Source of the DNA: Myxococcales bacterium
GTDB lineage: Bacteria; Myxococcota; Polyangia; Nannocystales; Nannocystaceae
Reading direction: 5' to 3'
Assembly: GCA_016793465.1 (NCBI GenBank)
Contig: JAEUJW010000107.1
Span: 62,001 to 126,000 of the forward strand
Length of the DNA: 64,000 nucleotides
Below, in pieces: positions 53,409 to 63,027 of the stretch. Positions within the stretch are counted from its first letter, which is position 1. Every line of letters starts with the position of its first letter. The notes below the pieces were generated by a model. That model saw nothing but the letters and a program-made list of their open reading frames with translations, did not search any database and was not told where the DNA came from. Made by a program: the position numbers and the translations under genes.

Positions 53409-54598
53409 GCCCCCAAGCCCTCGCCGGCCTCCGCGTCCTCGACCTCTCGCACATGGTCAGCGGCCCCTACGCGACCATGCTGCTCGCCGACCTCGGCGCC
53501 GAAGTCTTAAAAATTGAGCCCCCCGGCGGCGAGGCCACCCGCGCCATCCTCGCCCGCGACCCCGAGCACAGCGTCGACGGCATGGGCGCCTACTTCCTGT
53601 TCTTCGGCCGCAACAAGCGCAGCGTCACCCTCGATTTGAAGCACCCCGACGCGCGCCCGCTGCTCGACGCCCTCGTCGCCCGCGCCGACGTCGTCCTCTA
53701 CAACTTCAGCGTCGGCGTCGCCGACCGCCTCGGCCTCGACCACGCCCGGCTGCGCTCGTTGAACCCGCGCGTCGTCACCTGCTCGATCACCGGCTTCGGC
53801 GAGACCGGCCCGCACCGCCACCACGCCAGCTTCGACATGGTCGCGCAGGCCACCGGCGGCGGCATGAGCCTCACCGGCGACGGCAGGGCGCCCCTGCGCG
53901 CCGGCCTCCCGATCGGCGACCTCGGCGGCGGGCTCATGGCCACGATCGGCGTGCTCGCGGCCCTCGAGGCGCGGCACACCACCGGCGTCGGTCGTCACGT
54001 CGACATCTCCATGCAGGACGTCCAGATCAGCCTGCTCGGCTACATGGCCACCATGTACGGCCTGTCCGGCCGCGAGCCGCCCGCCGTCGGCAACGGCCAC
54101 TTCGTGCACGTGCCCTACAACAGCTACCGCGCCGCCGACGGCTGGCTGATCCTCGCCATCGTCACCGACGCCAGCTGGCCGCGCCTGCTCGCCGTGCTCG
54201 ACCTCATGGCCCTCGACACCCCCGAGCGCCGCCACCAGAGCGGCCGCCTGCGCGACCGCGACGTCATCGACCGCGCCCTCGCCGACCGCCTCGCGACCGC
54301 CCCGCGCGCCGACTGGCTCGCGCGCCTGCGGGCCGCCGACGTCCCCTGCGCCCCGGTCCAGAGCGTCGCCGAGGCCCTCTCCGACCCGCAGGTCCTCGCG
54401 CGCGACATGCTCGTCGACGTGCCGCACCCCGGCGGACGCGTCACCCGTCAGCCCGGCAACCCCATCAAGCTGTCCGACACCGTCGACAGCTTCCGCGCCC
54501 CGCCGCTCGTCGGTCAGCACAACGACGAGGTCTACCGCGACCTCCTCGGCCTCGACCCCGCCGCGCTCGCCGACCTGCGACGCCGCGGCGTGATCTGA
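53405..54598 (+). CDS. Class III CoA-transferase (CaiB/BaiF family)
   Basis: A 397-residue enzyme that moves CoA between carboxylic acids. The start is the GTG inside the GntR stop. Family landmarks are LAGLRVLDLSHMVSGPYATMLLADLGAEVLKIEPP at 6-40, RNKRSVTLDLK at 69-79, ITGFGETGP at 128-136, and the nucleophile Asp172 in IGDLGGG (equivalent to Asp169 of formyl-CoA transferase). The C-terminal VPCAPVQSVAEALSDPQVLARDM is also typical. The CoA donor and acceptor are not identifiable. Together with the GntR gene it forms a two-gene operon. Confidence 0.9.
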   Translation: MSPQALAGLRVLDLSHMVSGPYATMLLADLGAEVLKIEPPGGEATRAILARDPEHSVDGMGAYFLFFGRNKRSVTLDLKHPDARPLLDALVARADVVLYNFSVGVADRLGLDHARLRSLNPRVVTCSITGFGETGPHRHHASFDMVAQATGGGMSLTGDGRAPLRAGLPIGDLGGGLMATIGVLAALEARHTTGVGRHVDISMQDVQISLLGYMATMYGLSGREPPAVGNGHFVHVPYNSYRAADGWLILAIVTDASWPRLLAVLDLMALDTPERRHQSGRLRDRDVIDRALADRLATAPRADWLARLRAADVPCAPVQSVAEALSDPQVLARDMLVDVPHPGGRVTRQPGNPIKLSDTVDSFRAPPLVGQHNDEVYRDLLGLDPAALADLRRRGVI

Positions 54599-54710
54599 AG
54601 CGCACGCGCGGCGGCCCCTCGGCGGCGGGCAGCAGCGGCGCGCCGCGCAGCAGGGCGCGCCGGCGCTGCGGCGAGTCGTCGGCGTCGTCGCGGGCGGCCC
54701 GGAAGATGCA

Positions 54711-54728
54711 GCCGCATCGCGATGCGGC
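54711..54728. repeat. Perfect 18-bp palindrome
   Basis: GCCGCATCGCGATGCGGC reads the same on both strands. It lies in the 221-base gap between the CoA-transferase stop and the S9 peptidase start. It could be a terminator stem or a protein-binding site. Confidence 0.6.
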
Positions 54729-54806
54729 GCGCCGCCTCGACGCCCGCGCCGCGGTCTCATCGCGGACCCGTGAGCCCGCGCAGGTGACCGTCGACGGCGC
54801 CGCGGA

Positions 54807-54812
54807 TACCCT
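54807..54812 (+). promoter_or_regulatory. Putative -10 element TACCCT, leaderless type
   Basis: TACCCT ends 7 bases before the ATG at 54820, with no ribosome binding site. Confidence 0.45.
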
Positions 54813-54819
54813 GCGATCC

Positions 54820-57264
54820 ATGCGTGCCCTCCGTGTCCTCGCCGCCGCGCTCACCTGCCTCGCCGCGTCCGCCGACGCCCGGGCCCAGCCGATCCCCGGC
54901 TACCAGCGCCCCGCGAAGGCCATCGCCGACATGATCGACGCCCCGCCGACGCCCTGGGCCAGCGTCTCGCCCGACCACTCCGCCCTCCTCCTGCTCGAGC
55001 AGCCCGCGTTCCCCTCGATCGCCGAGGTCGCCGCGCCCGAGCGCCGCCTCGCCGGCCTCCGCGTCGACCCGCGCCAGAGCGCCCCGAGCCGCCGCACCTA
55101 CTCGCACCGCCTGACCTTCCTCGACCTCCGCGACCGCAAGACCACCCGCACCGTCCGCAACCTCCCCGCCGACCCGCGCATCGCCGAGGCCCGCTGGGCC
55201 CCCACCGGCGCCCGCCTCGCGTTCACCGTCACCGCCGACTCCGGCGTCTCGCTGTGGCTCGTCGACGCCGCCGACGCCGCCGCCCGCCGCCTCGCGGACC
55301 TGCGCCTGTCCTCCGCGACAGGTCCCGCCTGCGCCTGGGACCCGGGCGGCCAGTCGCTCCTGTGCAAGACCATCCCCGCCGACCGCGGCGCCGAGCCGGT
55401 CGCCGGCGACGTGCCCGCCGGCCCCGTCGTCCACGAGGCCGCCGGCAAGAAGGCCCCCTCGCGCACCTACCCCGACGCCCTCAAGGGTCCGCACGACGAG
55501 CGCCTGTTCGAACACCACACCCGCGCGCAGCTCGTCCGCGTCGCCCTCGACGGCCGCGTCACCAAGCTCGGCGCGCCCGCCCTCATCGACGAGTTCGCGC
55601 CCTCGCCCGACGGCAAGCACATCCTCGTCGTCGCCATGCACCGCCCGTTCTCCTACCGCGAGATGGCCGACCGCTTCCCCCGCACCGTCGACGTGTGGGA
55701 CGCGTCCGGAAGATTGATCAAGACCATCGCCGACCTCCCGCTGCAGGACGCCATCCCCGTCGACTTCGCCGCCGCGCCGACCGGCCCCCGCGAGTTCGAG
55801 TGGCGCGCCGACGCCGACGCCGAGCTGTGCTGGGCCGAGGCCCGCGACGGCGGCGACCCCAGGCGCAAGGCGGCGATCCGCGACGAGCTGCTGTGCCTCG
55901 CCGCCCCCTTCACCGCCAGGCCGCGGCCCGTCGCCCAGCTCGCCCTGCGCTACGGCGGCGTGCAGTGGGGCAGCGGCGCGCTCGCGCTCGTCCACGAGTG
56001 GTGGTGGACCGACCGCAAGACCCGCACGTGGATCGTCGCGCCCGACGCGAAGAAGCCGACCCCCGAGAAGTTGTGGGACCGCAGCAGCGAGGACCGCTAC
56101 GGCGACCCCGGCCAGCCCGTCACCCGCCAGACCGCGCGCGGCACCCAGGTGCTCGACACCGGCAGCGACGGCCGCACCCTCATCCTGTTCGGCGACGGCG
56201 CCTCGCCCGAGGGCGACCGCCCCTTCATCGATCGCCTCGCGCTGACGACCCGCCAGACCACCCGCCTGTGGCGCAGCGAGCCGCCCTACTACGAGGTCCC
56301 CTACGAGCTGCTCGACGACGCCGCCGCCAGCGTGCTCACCCGCCGCGAGACCGTGCGCGAGCAGCCGCAGTACGCTGTGCGCACGCTCGCCGACAACAAG
56401 ATCGCCGTGCTCACCGACTTCCCCCACCCGAGCCCCCAGCTCGCCCGCATCGAGAAGCGCTTGATCAAGTACAAGCGCGCCGACGGAGTGGCCCTCACCG
56501 GCATGCTCTACTTGCCGCCCGACTTCCGCCCCGGCAAGGACAAGCCGCTCCCGCTGCTCATGTGGGCCTACCCCACCGAGTTTAAGAGCTCCGACAGCGC
56601 CGGGCAGGTCACCGACTCGCCGCACCGCTTCGCCCGCGTGCACTGGGCCACCCCGCTGTGGGCGCTGGCCCTCGGCTACGCCGTGCTCGACGACCCGACC
56701 ATGCCGATCGTCGGCGAGGGCAGCGTCGAGCCCAACGACACCTACATCCAGCAGCTCGTCGCCAGCGCCCAGGCCGCCGTCGACGAGGTCGTGCGCCTCG
56801 GCGTCGCCGACCGCGAGCGCATCGCCGTCGGCGGCCACAGCTACGGCGCCTTCATGACCGCCAACCTGTTGGCCCACTCCGACCTCTACCGCACCGGCAT
56901 CGCCCGCAGCGGCGCCTACAACCGCACGCTCACCCCGTTCGGCTTCCAGGCCGAGGAGCGCACCTTCTGGGAGGCCCCGAAGGTCTACGTCGACATGTCC
57001 CCGTTCACCTTCGCCGACAAGATCGACGAGCCCCTGCTCATCATCCACGGCCAGGCCGACAACAACCCCGGCACCTTCACCCTCCAGAGCGAGCGCCTGT
57101 TCGAGGCGATCAAGGGACTCGGCGGCACCGCCCGCCTGGTCCTGCTGCCGGCCGAGAGCCACGGCTACCGCGCCCGCGAGTCGGTCTACCACACCATGTG
57201 GGAGCAGATCGAGTGGCTCGACAAATTCTTAAAAAGGGCCGGCAAGCGCCCCGCGAAGCGCTGA
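54820..57264 (+). CDS. S9-family (prolyl oligopeptidase) exported peptidase
   Basis: An 814-residue exported serine peptidase. The signal peptide is about 22 residues, ending in ADARA before QPIPGY. Residues 30-570 form the beta-propeller, and the alpha/beta hydrolase domain carries Ser674 in GGHSYGA, Asp747 in HGQADN and His781 in ESHGYR. These are the S9 catalytic triad in the usual order. The glutamyl- and dipeptidyl-specific members of this family share YGAFMTANLLAHS after the Ser. It would hydrolyse peptides in the periplasm or outside. The inverted repeat CCTGTC/GACAGG at 55305-55322 inside the gene is a further copy of the dispersed element. Confidence 0.9.
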   Translation: MRALRVLAAALTCLAASADARAQPIPGYQRPAKAIADMIDAPPTPWASVSPDHSALLLLEQPAFPSIAEVAAPERRLAGLRVDPRQSAPSRRTYSHRLTFLDLRDRKTTRTVRNLPADPRIAEARWAPTGARLAFTVTADSGVSLWLVDAADAAARRLADLRLSSATGPACAWDPGGQSLLCKTIPADRGAEPVAGDVPAGPVVHEAAGKKAPSRTYPDALKGPHDERLFEHHTRAQLVRVALDGRVTKLGAPALIDEFAPSPDGKHILVVAMHRPFSYREMADRFPRTVDVWDASGRLIKTIADLPLQDAIPVDFAAAPTGPREFEWRADADAELCWAEARDGGDPRRKAAIRDELLCLAAPFTARPRPVAQLALRYGGVQWGSGALALVHEWWWTDRKTRTWIVAPDAKKPTPEKLWDRSSEDRYGDPGQPVTRQTARGTQVLDTGSDGRTLILFGDGASPEGDRPFIDRLALTTRQTTRLWRSEPPYYEVPYELLDDAAASVLTRRETVREQPQYAVRTLADNKIAVLTDFPHPSPQLARIEKRLIKYKRADGVALTGMLYLPPDFRPGKDKPLPLLMWAYPTEFKSSDSAGQVTDSPHRFARVHWATPLWALALGYAVLDDPTMPIVGEGSVEPNDTYIQQLVASAQAAVDEVVRLGVADRERIAVGGHSYGAFMTANLLAHSDLYRTGIARSGAYNRTLTPFGFQAEERTFWEAPKVYVDMSPFTFADKIDEPLLIIHGQADNNPGTFTLQSERLFEAIKGLGGTARLVLLPAESHGYRARESVYHTMWEQIEWLDKFLKRAGKRPAKR

Positions 57265-57351
57265 CCATCCTGTCCGTGCCGCCGCGCCCCCCCACGCCGT
57301 AATTCTGCGGACGGCTGACGCCCTCCCGCGCGCCGTGGTAAACGCGCCGAC

Positions 57352-58485
57352 GTGACCCCGCGCGTCCTCCTCGCCGCCCTCCTCGCGCTCGCCCCCGCCT
57401 CCGCCTCCGCCGAGCTCGCCGACCACGAGTTCACCCCGGTGCACCTGCAACAGCTCGTCGGCCTCGACGACTTCACGTTCGACACCGACTGGTTCCCCAT
57501 GGACGCCGCGCTGCAGCTGCGCCTGGTCGCCCACGCCGGCAACTCCGTGCAGATCGTGATGCCCGGCGCCGCCACCTACGACTGGGACGCCACGCAGATC
57601 TACTACACCGGCACCCCCGACGCCGGCACCTTTAATATCGACGTCGGCCTCACCCTCGACGCCAAGATCCGCTTCGACGTGCTCGGCCAGCAGTGGGAGT
57701 CCGACATCATCGGCCCCTACGACTACGCCGTGATCACCGGCGCCGTCTACACCCCCTATCTCCTGTTTAATAACGCCGAGCGCCCGGTCGTCATCGACGA
57801 CCAGACCGACCCCGTCACGTTCGTCGAGGTCCCCGTCACCCCCGACATCATCGTCGCCTCCGGCCACCTCGACATCGACGCCTTCCTCATCATCCACGCC
57901 GAGCTCGCCTGCGTGCAGATCGAGACCGCCACATCGGTCCCGTCCGCCCAGCTGGTCGTCATCACCGAGGAGGGCCAGATGAAGCCGCTCGACGCCGGCC
58001 CCGGCCCGTTCCCCGACCCGCTGCTGGCCGAGGGTACGCTCGTATGCACCCTGCAGACCGAGCCGACCGTCGTGCTCAAACCGACGCTGGTCATGACGAT
58101 CCTCGGCCAGGACTTCGAGATCGCAGACATCGAGATCCCCATCTCGATCCCCCCCTTCGACGACACCATCCGCTTCGACCCCCGCCCCCTCAGCTTCCCC
58201 CGCCCCCCGGCCCCCGCGGGCAGCGACAGCAGCAGCGGCGACGGCAGCAGCGACAGCGACGGCGACAGCAACACCGGCGGCGACTCCGAGGCCGTGCCGA
58301 CCTCGAGCGCCGGCGACGACTCCGGCGAGGCCTCCGGCACCGGCGAGCCCGCCACCGACGGCGAGCCCTCGAGCTCCGACGGCGCCGGCGTCGACGACGA
58401 CGGCGGCTGCGGCTGCCGCTCCACCCGCACCTCCCCGCTCGCCGCCCTGCTGCTGCTGCTCGCCCGCCGCCGCCGCCGCCGCTGA
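57352..58485 (+). CDS. MYXO-CTERM surface-anchored protein
   Basis: A 377-residue exported protein of unknown function. It starts with GTG and a signal peptide (LLAALLALAPASASA, cut near 20). The middle part is beta-rich and not matched to a known domain. A Ser/Asp/Gly/Glu-rich linker (about 282-350) leads to a C-terminal tag of Cys-Gly-Cys-Arg-Ser, a Leu/Ala hydrophobic helix and a run of Arg, the MYXO-CTERM sorting signal of myxobacteria, which directs attachment to the outer surface. A repeat array follows directly after the stop. Confidence 0.8.
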   Translation: MTPRVLLAALLALAPASASAELADHEFTPVHLQQLVGLDDFTFDTDWFPMDAALQLRLVAHAGNSVQIVMPGAATYDWDATQIYYTGTPDAGTFNIDVGLTLDAKIRFDVLGQQWESDIIGPYDYAVITGAVYTPYLLFNNAERPVVIDDQTDPVTFVEVPVTPDIIVASGHLDIDAFLIIHAELACVQIETATSVPSAQLVVITEEGQMKPLDAGPGPFPDPLLAEGTLVCTLQTEPTVVLKPTLVMTILGQDFEIADIEIPISIPPFDDTIRFDPRPLSFPRPPAPAGSDSSSGDGSSDSDGDSNTGGDSEAVPTSSAGDDSGEASGTGEPATDGEPSSSDGAGVDDDGGCGCRSTRTSPLAALLLLLARRRRRR

Positions 58486-58491
58486 CCCCGT

Positions 58492-58609
58492 CGACGACCC
58501 GTCGCCGCTCGCCCGCCGCCGCTGACCCGCGACGACGAACCGTCCCGCGGCGACGACCCGTCGCCGCTCGCCCGCCTCCGCTGACCCGCGGCGACGAGCC
58601 GTCCCGCAG
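58492..58609. repeat. Tandem 59-bp repeat after the MYXO-CTERM gene
   Basis: Two copies of a 59-bp unit lie head to tail (58492-58550, 58551-58609), beginning CGACGACCCGTCGCCGCTCG, with about four mismatches. Each unit contains GCTCGCCCGCC...CGCTGACCC, which repeats the last codons and stop of the MYXO-CTERM gene, so the array looks like duplication of the gene's end. No other feature was found in the 255-base gap to the next gene. Confidence 0.85.
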
Positions 58610-58727
58610 CTCCTCCCTCGCGCGTCCGCCCGCCTCGCGCCACAGGACGCCGGCCACGTCCCGCCGGCTCCGCGTCCCGCGTCCCGCGACGCGCCGCGCC
58701 GCTCTGCCCCGCCGGCCCCGCCCGGCA

Positions 58728-58733
58728 TACACT
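58728..58733 (+). promoter_or_regulatory. Putative -10 element TACACT, leaderless type
   Basis: TACACT ends 7 bases before the GTG at 58741. Confidence 0.4.
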
Positions 58734-58740
58734 CGGATGC

Positions 58741-61025
58741 GTGCGCCGGTCCCTCCTGCTCGTCGCGGCCCTCGTCGCCTGCAACCGCACCACCGAGCCG
58801 ACCGCCTCGCCCCACGACGGCCTCCCGCCGATCTCCCGGCTCGAGGCCAGCCGCAGCTCGCAGCCGGTCCTCGCGCGCGCCCGCGGCGGCCCCGACGTCG
58901 ACGAAGCGATCGACGCCCTCGGCCGCATCGGCGACCCACCCGCCATCGCCGAGCTCCTCGCGCTAATTAAAAATTCGCAGGACGAGCGCGCCGCGCGGGC
59001 CCTCGGCGTCGCCAGGCTGCTCGGCTCCGAGCTCGACCTCGCCGCCGCCGAGGCCGCGATCCTCGCGCTGTGGCCCGCGCGTCGCCCCGACGACCGCGAC
59101 GTGCTCGCCGAGGCCCTCGGCCGGCTCGGCGGCGCGGCCGCTCTCCCGACCCTCGCCGCCGGCCTGCGCGACCCCTCGCCCACCCGCGAGGCCGCCGCCC
59201 TCGCGCTCGGCGTGCTCGGCCGCCGCAACGTCCCGCTCGACCCCGCACCCGCGACGCCCTCGTCGTCGCCGCCGGCGTCGACGACCCGGGGCTGCGCCGC
59301 GCCGTCGCCTACGCCCTCGCGCACGAGCACGAGCCGCCCGCGCACGACGCCGCGGCCCGCACGCTCGCCGACCTCACCGTCGGCCCCGACCCGGAGACCC
59401 GCGCCCTCGCGCTCGCCGGCCTCAACCGCCGCAAGCTCTACCCCCCGCAGGTCCGCAAGCTCCACCCCGGCCAGCCGAGCGCCCGCACCGACCTCGACGT
59501 CCTGCTCCACCGCGCCGCCCTCGACGACCCCGACTACCGCGTCCGCGTCGTCGCCGTGCGCGGCCTGCTCGCCCGCGCCGACGAGGCCGACCTCCGCGCC
59601 ATGCTCGCCTGGACCCGCGGCGTGCTCGCCGACCCCCTCGGAGTCCACCCCTCGCTCGCGATCCTCGGCGGCGTTCACGACCTGCTCGATCGGCCAGGTT
59701 CAATCACCCTGTCCGAAAAGCCAGGCGCCCCGACCCCCGCGCTCGCCAGGCCCGCGAAGCCATCCACCAGCTCCGCCGACTCGACGAACGCCTCCGCCCG
59801 CCCCGACGCGACCGCGGACCGATCCACCTCCGCGAAGCCCGGCGCGCGGGCCGCCGCCGCGGCGCGTCCGACCGACCTGTCCGCAAGGCCAGCCCCGCTC
59901 CCGCCCGCCTGGCGCGAGCTCGTCGCCGCGATCGTCGCCGCCGCCGAGGCCCTCGCGGCCAACGCCCCCGACGACACCTACTCGCGGCTCGCCCGCGTCG
60001 CCTGTCAGGCCCGCGCCCTGCTCGCCCGCGACCCCGCCTGGCGCGCCCCGCTGGTGTGCGAGGGCCACCCGCCGCACCTGACCGCCGGCCTCACCGCCGA
60101 CCTGCTCGGCCGCGGCTTCGGCGGCCCCCTCGACGAGCGCCTCGCCCACCTCGAGCGCCTGCGCCGCGACCCCGACCCTCGCGTCCGCGCCTCCGCCGTC
60201 TCGGCCCTGTTAAAAATTCGCGGCCGCGAGCCGGTGCCCGACGCCGTGCTGCTGGGCAGCCTCGCCGACCCCTCGCCCGCCGTCGTCGGCAGCCTCGCCG
60301 ACGCCCTCTCCGCCGGGCCGCCGGACCCGCAGCCGCCGCTGTCCGAGCCCGTGCGCGCCGCCCTCGCCGCGCGCGCGTCGGCCGAGCTCACCCGCGAGAC
60401 CGAGCTCTACGCCGCGCTCACCGCGGCCCTCGCCGCCACCGCCTCGCCGGTGGAGCCGTGCAGCGCCGGCCTGCGCCACCCCAACCCCTCGGTGCGCGCC
60501 GCGGCCCGCGCCTGCGTCACCGCCCTCGTCGGCGACCCCGGCCCGCAGCTCGCCGACGCCGCCCCCGCCCTGCCCCCGCACCCGCCCAGGCCCGGCCCGC
60601 CGATCCACTGGCGCCTCACCAGCGAGCGCGGCGTCATCGACGTCCACCTCGACCCCGACGCCGCGCCCTGGCACGTCGCCGCGATCGTCGCGCTCACCCG
60701 CGCCGGTTTTTACGACGGCCTCACCTTCCACCGCGTCGTGCCCGGGTTCGTGGTCCAGGGCGGCGACCCCGAGGGCACCGGCTGGGGCGGTCCGGGCTTC
60801 ACGCTGCCGTCCGAGCCCGGCGCCGCCCGCTTCACCCGCGGCGCCGTCGGCGTCGCCGACGCCGGCAAGGACACCGGCGGCTCGCAGTTCTTCTTCATGC
60901 AGGCCCGCGCCCCGCACCTCGAGGGCCGCTTCACGCGCATCGGCGAGGTCGCAGGCGGCATCGACGTCGTCGACGCCCTGCTCGTCGGCGACAAGATCCT
61001 CCGCGCCGAGATCCTCGCCCCCTGA
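58741..61025 (+). pseudogene. HEAT-repeat/cyclophilin lipoprotein with a frameshift
   Basis: The reading frame starting at the GTG at 58741 gives a lipoprotein leader (VACN, Cys14) and HEAT-type helices up to about 59235 (GVLGRRNVPLD). The protein signature then continues one frame back from about 59250 (TRDALVVAAGVDDPGLRRAVAYALAHEHEPP) to the stop at 61025. The second part holds more HEAT repeats, an Ala/Pro/Ser linker with two copies of the dispersed repeat (59708-59725, 59876-59892), and a C-terminal cyclophilin-type peptidyl-prolyl isomerase (LTFHRVVPGFVVQGGDPEGTG...SQFFFMQARAP). The shift of one base near 59231-59255, beside C-runs, could be a sequencing error or a real mutation; a programmed shift is less likely. 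If intact, it is a periplasmic isomerase of about 760 residues. Confidence 0.7.
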
Positions 61026-61057
61026 CTCACGCGAGCGCCGCCCGCAGAGACCCGTGA

Positions 61058-61063
61058 TAGCCT
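61058..61063 (+). promoter_or_regulatory. Putative -10 element TAGCCT, leaderless type
   Basis: TAGCCT ends 8 bases before the ATG at 61072. Confidence 0.4.
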
Positions 61064-61071
61064 GACGCGTC

Positions 61072-62061
61072 ATGCGCCCGCGTCGCTCCCTCCTCTGCCT
61101 GCTCCTCGCCTGCGGCCCGGCCGCGCCGATGGACGCCACCGGCGACGACTCCTCGTCGACCGCCCCCGACGCGACGACCGCCGCGCCGCCCTCGACCCTC
61201 CCGCCGCCCGGCGACCCGACCACCACCGGCGCGACCACCACCGCGGCGACATCGTCCTCGACCACCGCCGTCGACCCGAGCACCGGCACCAGCACCGGCA
61301 GCAGCAGCGACGACACCCTCGGGCTCACCTTCCTCGTCTCCAGCGACGGCGGCAGCGGCTGCCTCACCGCCCGCGGCGCCCGCTCGACCCTGTGCAGCCA
61401 GTGCGACATCTGGGCCCAGGACTGCCCCCCCGACACCAAGTGCAGCCCCCACGACGCGAACGACGACGGCGAGGTCGACGCCGTGAAGTGCGTGCCGATC
61501 GTCGCCGAGCCCGACCACCCCGGCGAGCCCTGCACCGTCGAGGGCGACCCGCTGAGCGGCGTCGACAGCTGCGACCTCGACTCGATCTGCCTCGACGTCG
61601 ACCCCGACACCCTCACCGGCACCTGCGTGCTCGGCTGCGACGGCGTCCCCGAGCAGCCGAGCTGCCCCGTCGACACCACCTGCCGCGTCACCAACGACGG
61701 CGCCCTCGCCGTCTGCCTGCCCGCCTGCGACCCCCTCCTGCAGGACTGCGCCGCGGACCACGCCTGCGGGCCCAACCCCGGCGCCGACGACTTCCTGTGC
61801 GCCGCCGACGCCTCGGGCGACGAAGGTCAGGCCTTCGACCCCTGCGCGTCCCAGGGCGCCTGCGACCCCGGCCTCGTCTGCGTGGCCCCGGCCGCCGCCG
61901 TCGAGTGCGACCCCGCCGCGGTCGGCTGCTGCGTCCCCTTCTGCGACCTCAGCCTGCCGCCGGGCTGCCCCGGCGCCGGCCAGACCTGCGTGTCGTGGTA
62001 CGACCCCGAGGCGCCGCCGCCCGAGTTCGCCGACGTCGGCCTCTGCACCGCCGCGCCGTGA
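61072..62061 (+). CDS. Cys-rich lipoprotein
   Basis: A 329-residue lipoprotein. The leader ends in LLLAC (Cys14), followed by a long Ser/Thr/Pro linker to about 80, then a Cys-rich domain (about 98-325) with some 25 cysteines in short loops such as CSQCDIWAQDCPPDTKC, GTCVLGCDG, CRVTNDGALAVCLPACD and VGCCVPFCDLS. The family is common in myxobacteria, has no known activity and is often mis-annotated. A disulfide-rich surface protein is likely. It ends three bases before the convergent ADYC gene. Confidence 0.75.
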   Translation: MRPRRSLLCLLLACGPAAPMDATGDDSSSTAPDATTAAPPSTLPPPGDPTTTGATTTAATSSSTTAVDPSTGTSTGSSSDDTLGLTFLVSSDGGSGCLTARGARSTLCSQCDIWAQDCPPDTKCSPHDANDDGEVDAVKCVPIVAEPDHPGEPCTVEGDPLSGVDSCDLDSICLDVDPDTLTGTCVLGCDGVPEQPSCPVDTTCRVTNDGALAVCLPACDPLLQDCAADHACGPNPGADDFLCAADASGDEGQAFDPCASQGACDPGLVCVAPAAAVECDPAAVGCCVPFCDLSLPPGCPGAGQTCVSWYDPEAPPPEFADVGLCTAAP

Positions 62062-62064
62062 CGC

Positions 62065-63027
62065 TCACGGCCCGCCGACGACCTTGCCGCTCTGCAGCAG
62101 CCCGCCCGACGCGAACGACGGCCCGCACGCCGGCAGCGAGCACGCGATCGTCTGGCCGGCCAGGCGCGTGTTGGCGCTGTTGAGGCACGTCGCGCCGTCG
62201 ACGCCCCACTCGGCCTCGACCACGTAGCTGACGCTCGGGTCGACGTCCTGCACGCCGATCTCGTCGAGCACGTGGATCGGCGTGCCGTTGACCGTGTGCG
62301 GCACTCCGTCGCCGCAGTAGTCCGCGCGGACCATGCGAGTGCAGGCCTGGTGGAACTCGTGCAGCGACGCGCCCTCCGCCAGCGCCCACGGCTTGTAGCC
62401 CCACTCGACGCACTTCGCCAGCGCCGACCCGCGGCACGCGTAGGTCAGCGCCGTGGGCTCGTGGTCGAGCCGATCGCCCGTGCCCGCGTTCCACAGGTCA
62501 TTGAGCAGGATCGCCTCGGTCGCGTCGCCGTTGCCGTCGACGCACAGCGACTTCCACCCGCCGCCGCCGTCCTTCAAGTCGATGTCGTAGATCCACACGT
62601 CCGAGCCCGGCGCCAGCGGCTGGGCGTGGTTGAAGCGCAGCGTCTTCTTGCGGACCTTGCCGCCCTCCCTGACGTCGTACTTGATCTTCACCTTGTCGAC
62701 GCCCGCGCCCGACACCACCGCCCCGTTCTTCTTCTTGATGAACAGCTGGCTGCCCTCGAGCCACACGTCCGGCGTCACGTCCTCGTCGACCGCGAACTCG
62801 GTCGCCCGCACGTAGTCGCCGTTGAAGTCCAGCGAGTTGAGGTACAGCGAGTTGAGGTACGACCCGTTGAGGTACATCGAGTTGAGGTACGACCCGTTGA
62901 GGTACATCGAGTTGTCGTGCGCCGCTCGCAGCGCGGGCGCCTCGCCGCCCAGGTGCACCCCGTCCGCGTCGCACGCGACCGCCAGCACCACGACCCCGCC
63001 GAAGATCCACGTCGTCCGCATGCCCAT
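62065..63027 (-). CDS. ADYC-domain lipoprotein with pentapeptide-like YLN repeats
   Basis: A 320-residue lipoprotein. The leader ends in LAVAC (Cys19). Residues 38-70 are six pentapeptide-like repeats of the form xxYLN (SMYLN, GSYLN, SMYLN, GSYLN, SLYLN, SLDFN). The C-terminal half carries the RADYCGDG block that names the myxobacterial ADYC domain, plus several conserved Cys residues. The domain has no assigned function. The start at 63027 is preceded by GGAGGAGGG, and an in-frame ATG at 63021 is equally possible. A small inverted repeat TCCGG-AAA-CCGGA at 63037-63049 lies just upstream. Confidence 0.8.
   Translation of the reverse strand: MGMRTTWIFGGVVVLAVACDADGVHLGGEAPALRAAHDNSMYLNGSYLNSMYLNGSYLNSLYLNSLDFNGDYVRATEFAVDEDVTPDVWLEGSQLFIKKKNGAVVSGAGVDKVKIKYDVREGGKVRKKTLRFNHAQPLAPGSDVWIYDIDLKDGGGGWKSLCVDGNGDATEAILLNDLWNAGTGDRLDHEPTALTYACRGSALAKCVEWGYKPWALAEGASLHEFHQACTRMVRADYCGDGVPHTVNGTPIHVLDEIGVQDVDPSVSYVVEAEWGVDGATCLNSANTRLAGQTIACSLPACGPSFASGGLLQSGKVVGGP
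62836..62910. repeat. Five 15-bp units encoding the YLN repeats
   Basis: Five exact-length 15-base units (GTTGAGGTAC plus five variable bases) run from 62836 to 62910, with a sixth, more diverged, at 62821-62835. Alternating units end in GACCC and ATCGA, so the repeat seems to have grown in 30-bp steps. Confidence 0.9.

Noticed and set aside
54599..54710. Small minus-strand gene between the CoA-transferase and S9 peptidase genes
   Set aside because: Arg/Ala-rich translation with no family signature; the only structure found is the 18-bp palindrome.
58741..60081. The first frame of the HEAT gene read on to 60081 as one protein
   Set aside because: After about 59250 the translation becomes Ser/Pro/Thr/Arg-rich with no domain, while the HEAT and cyclophilin signature continues in another frame.
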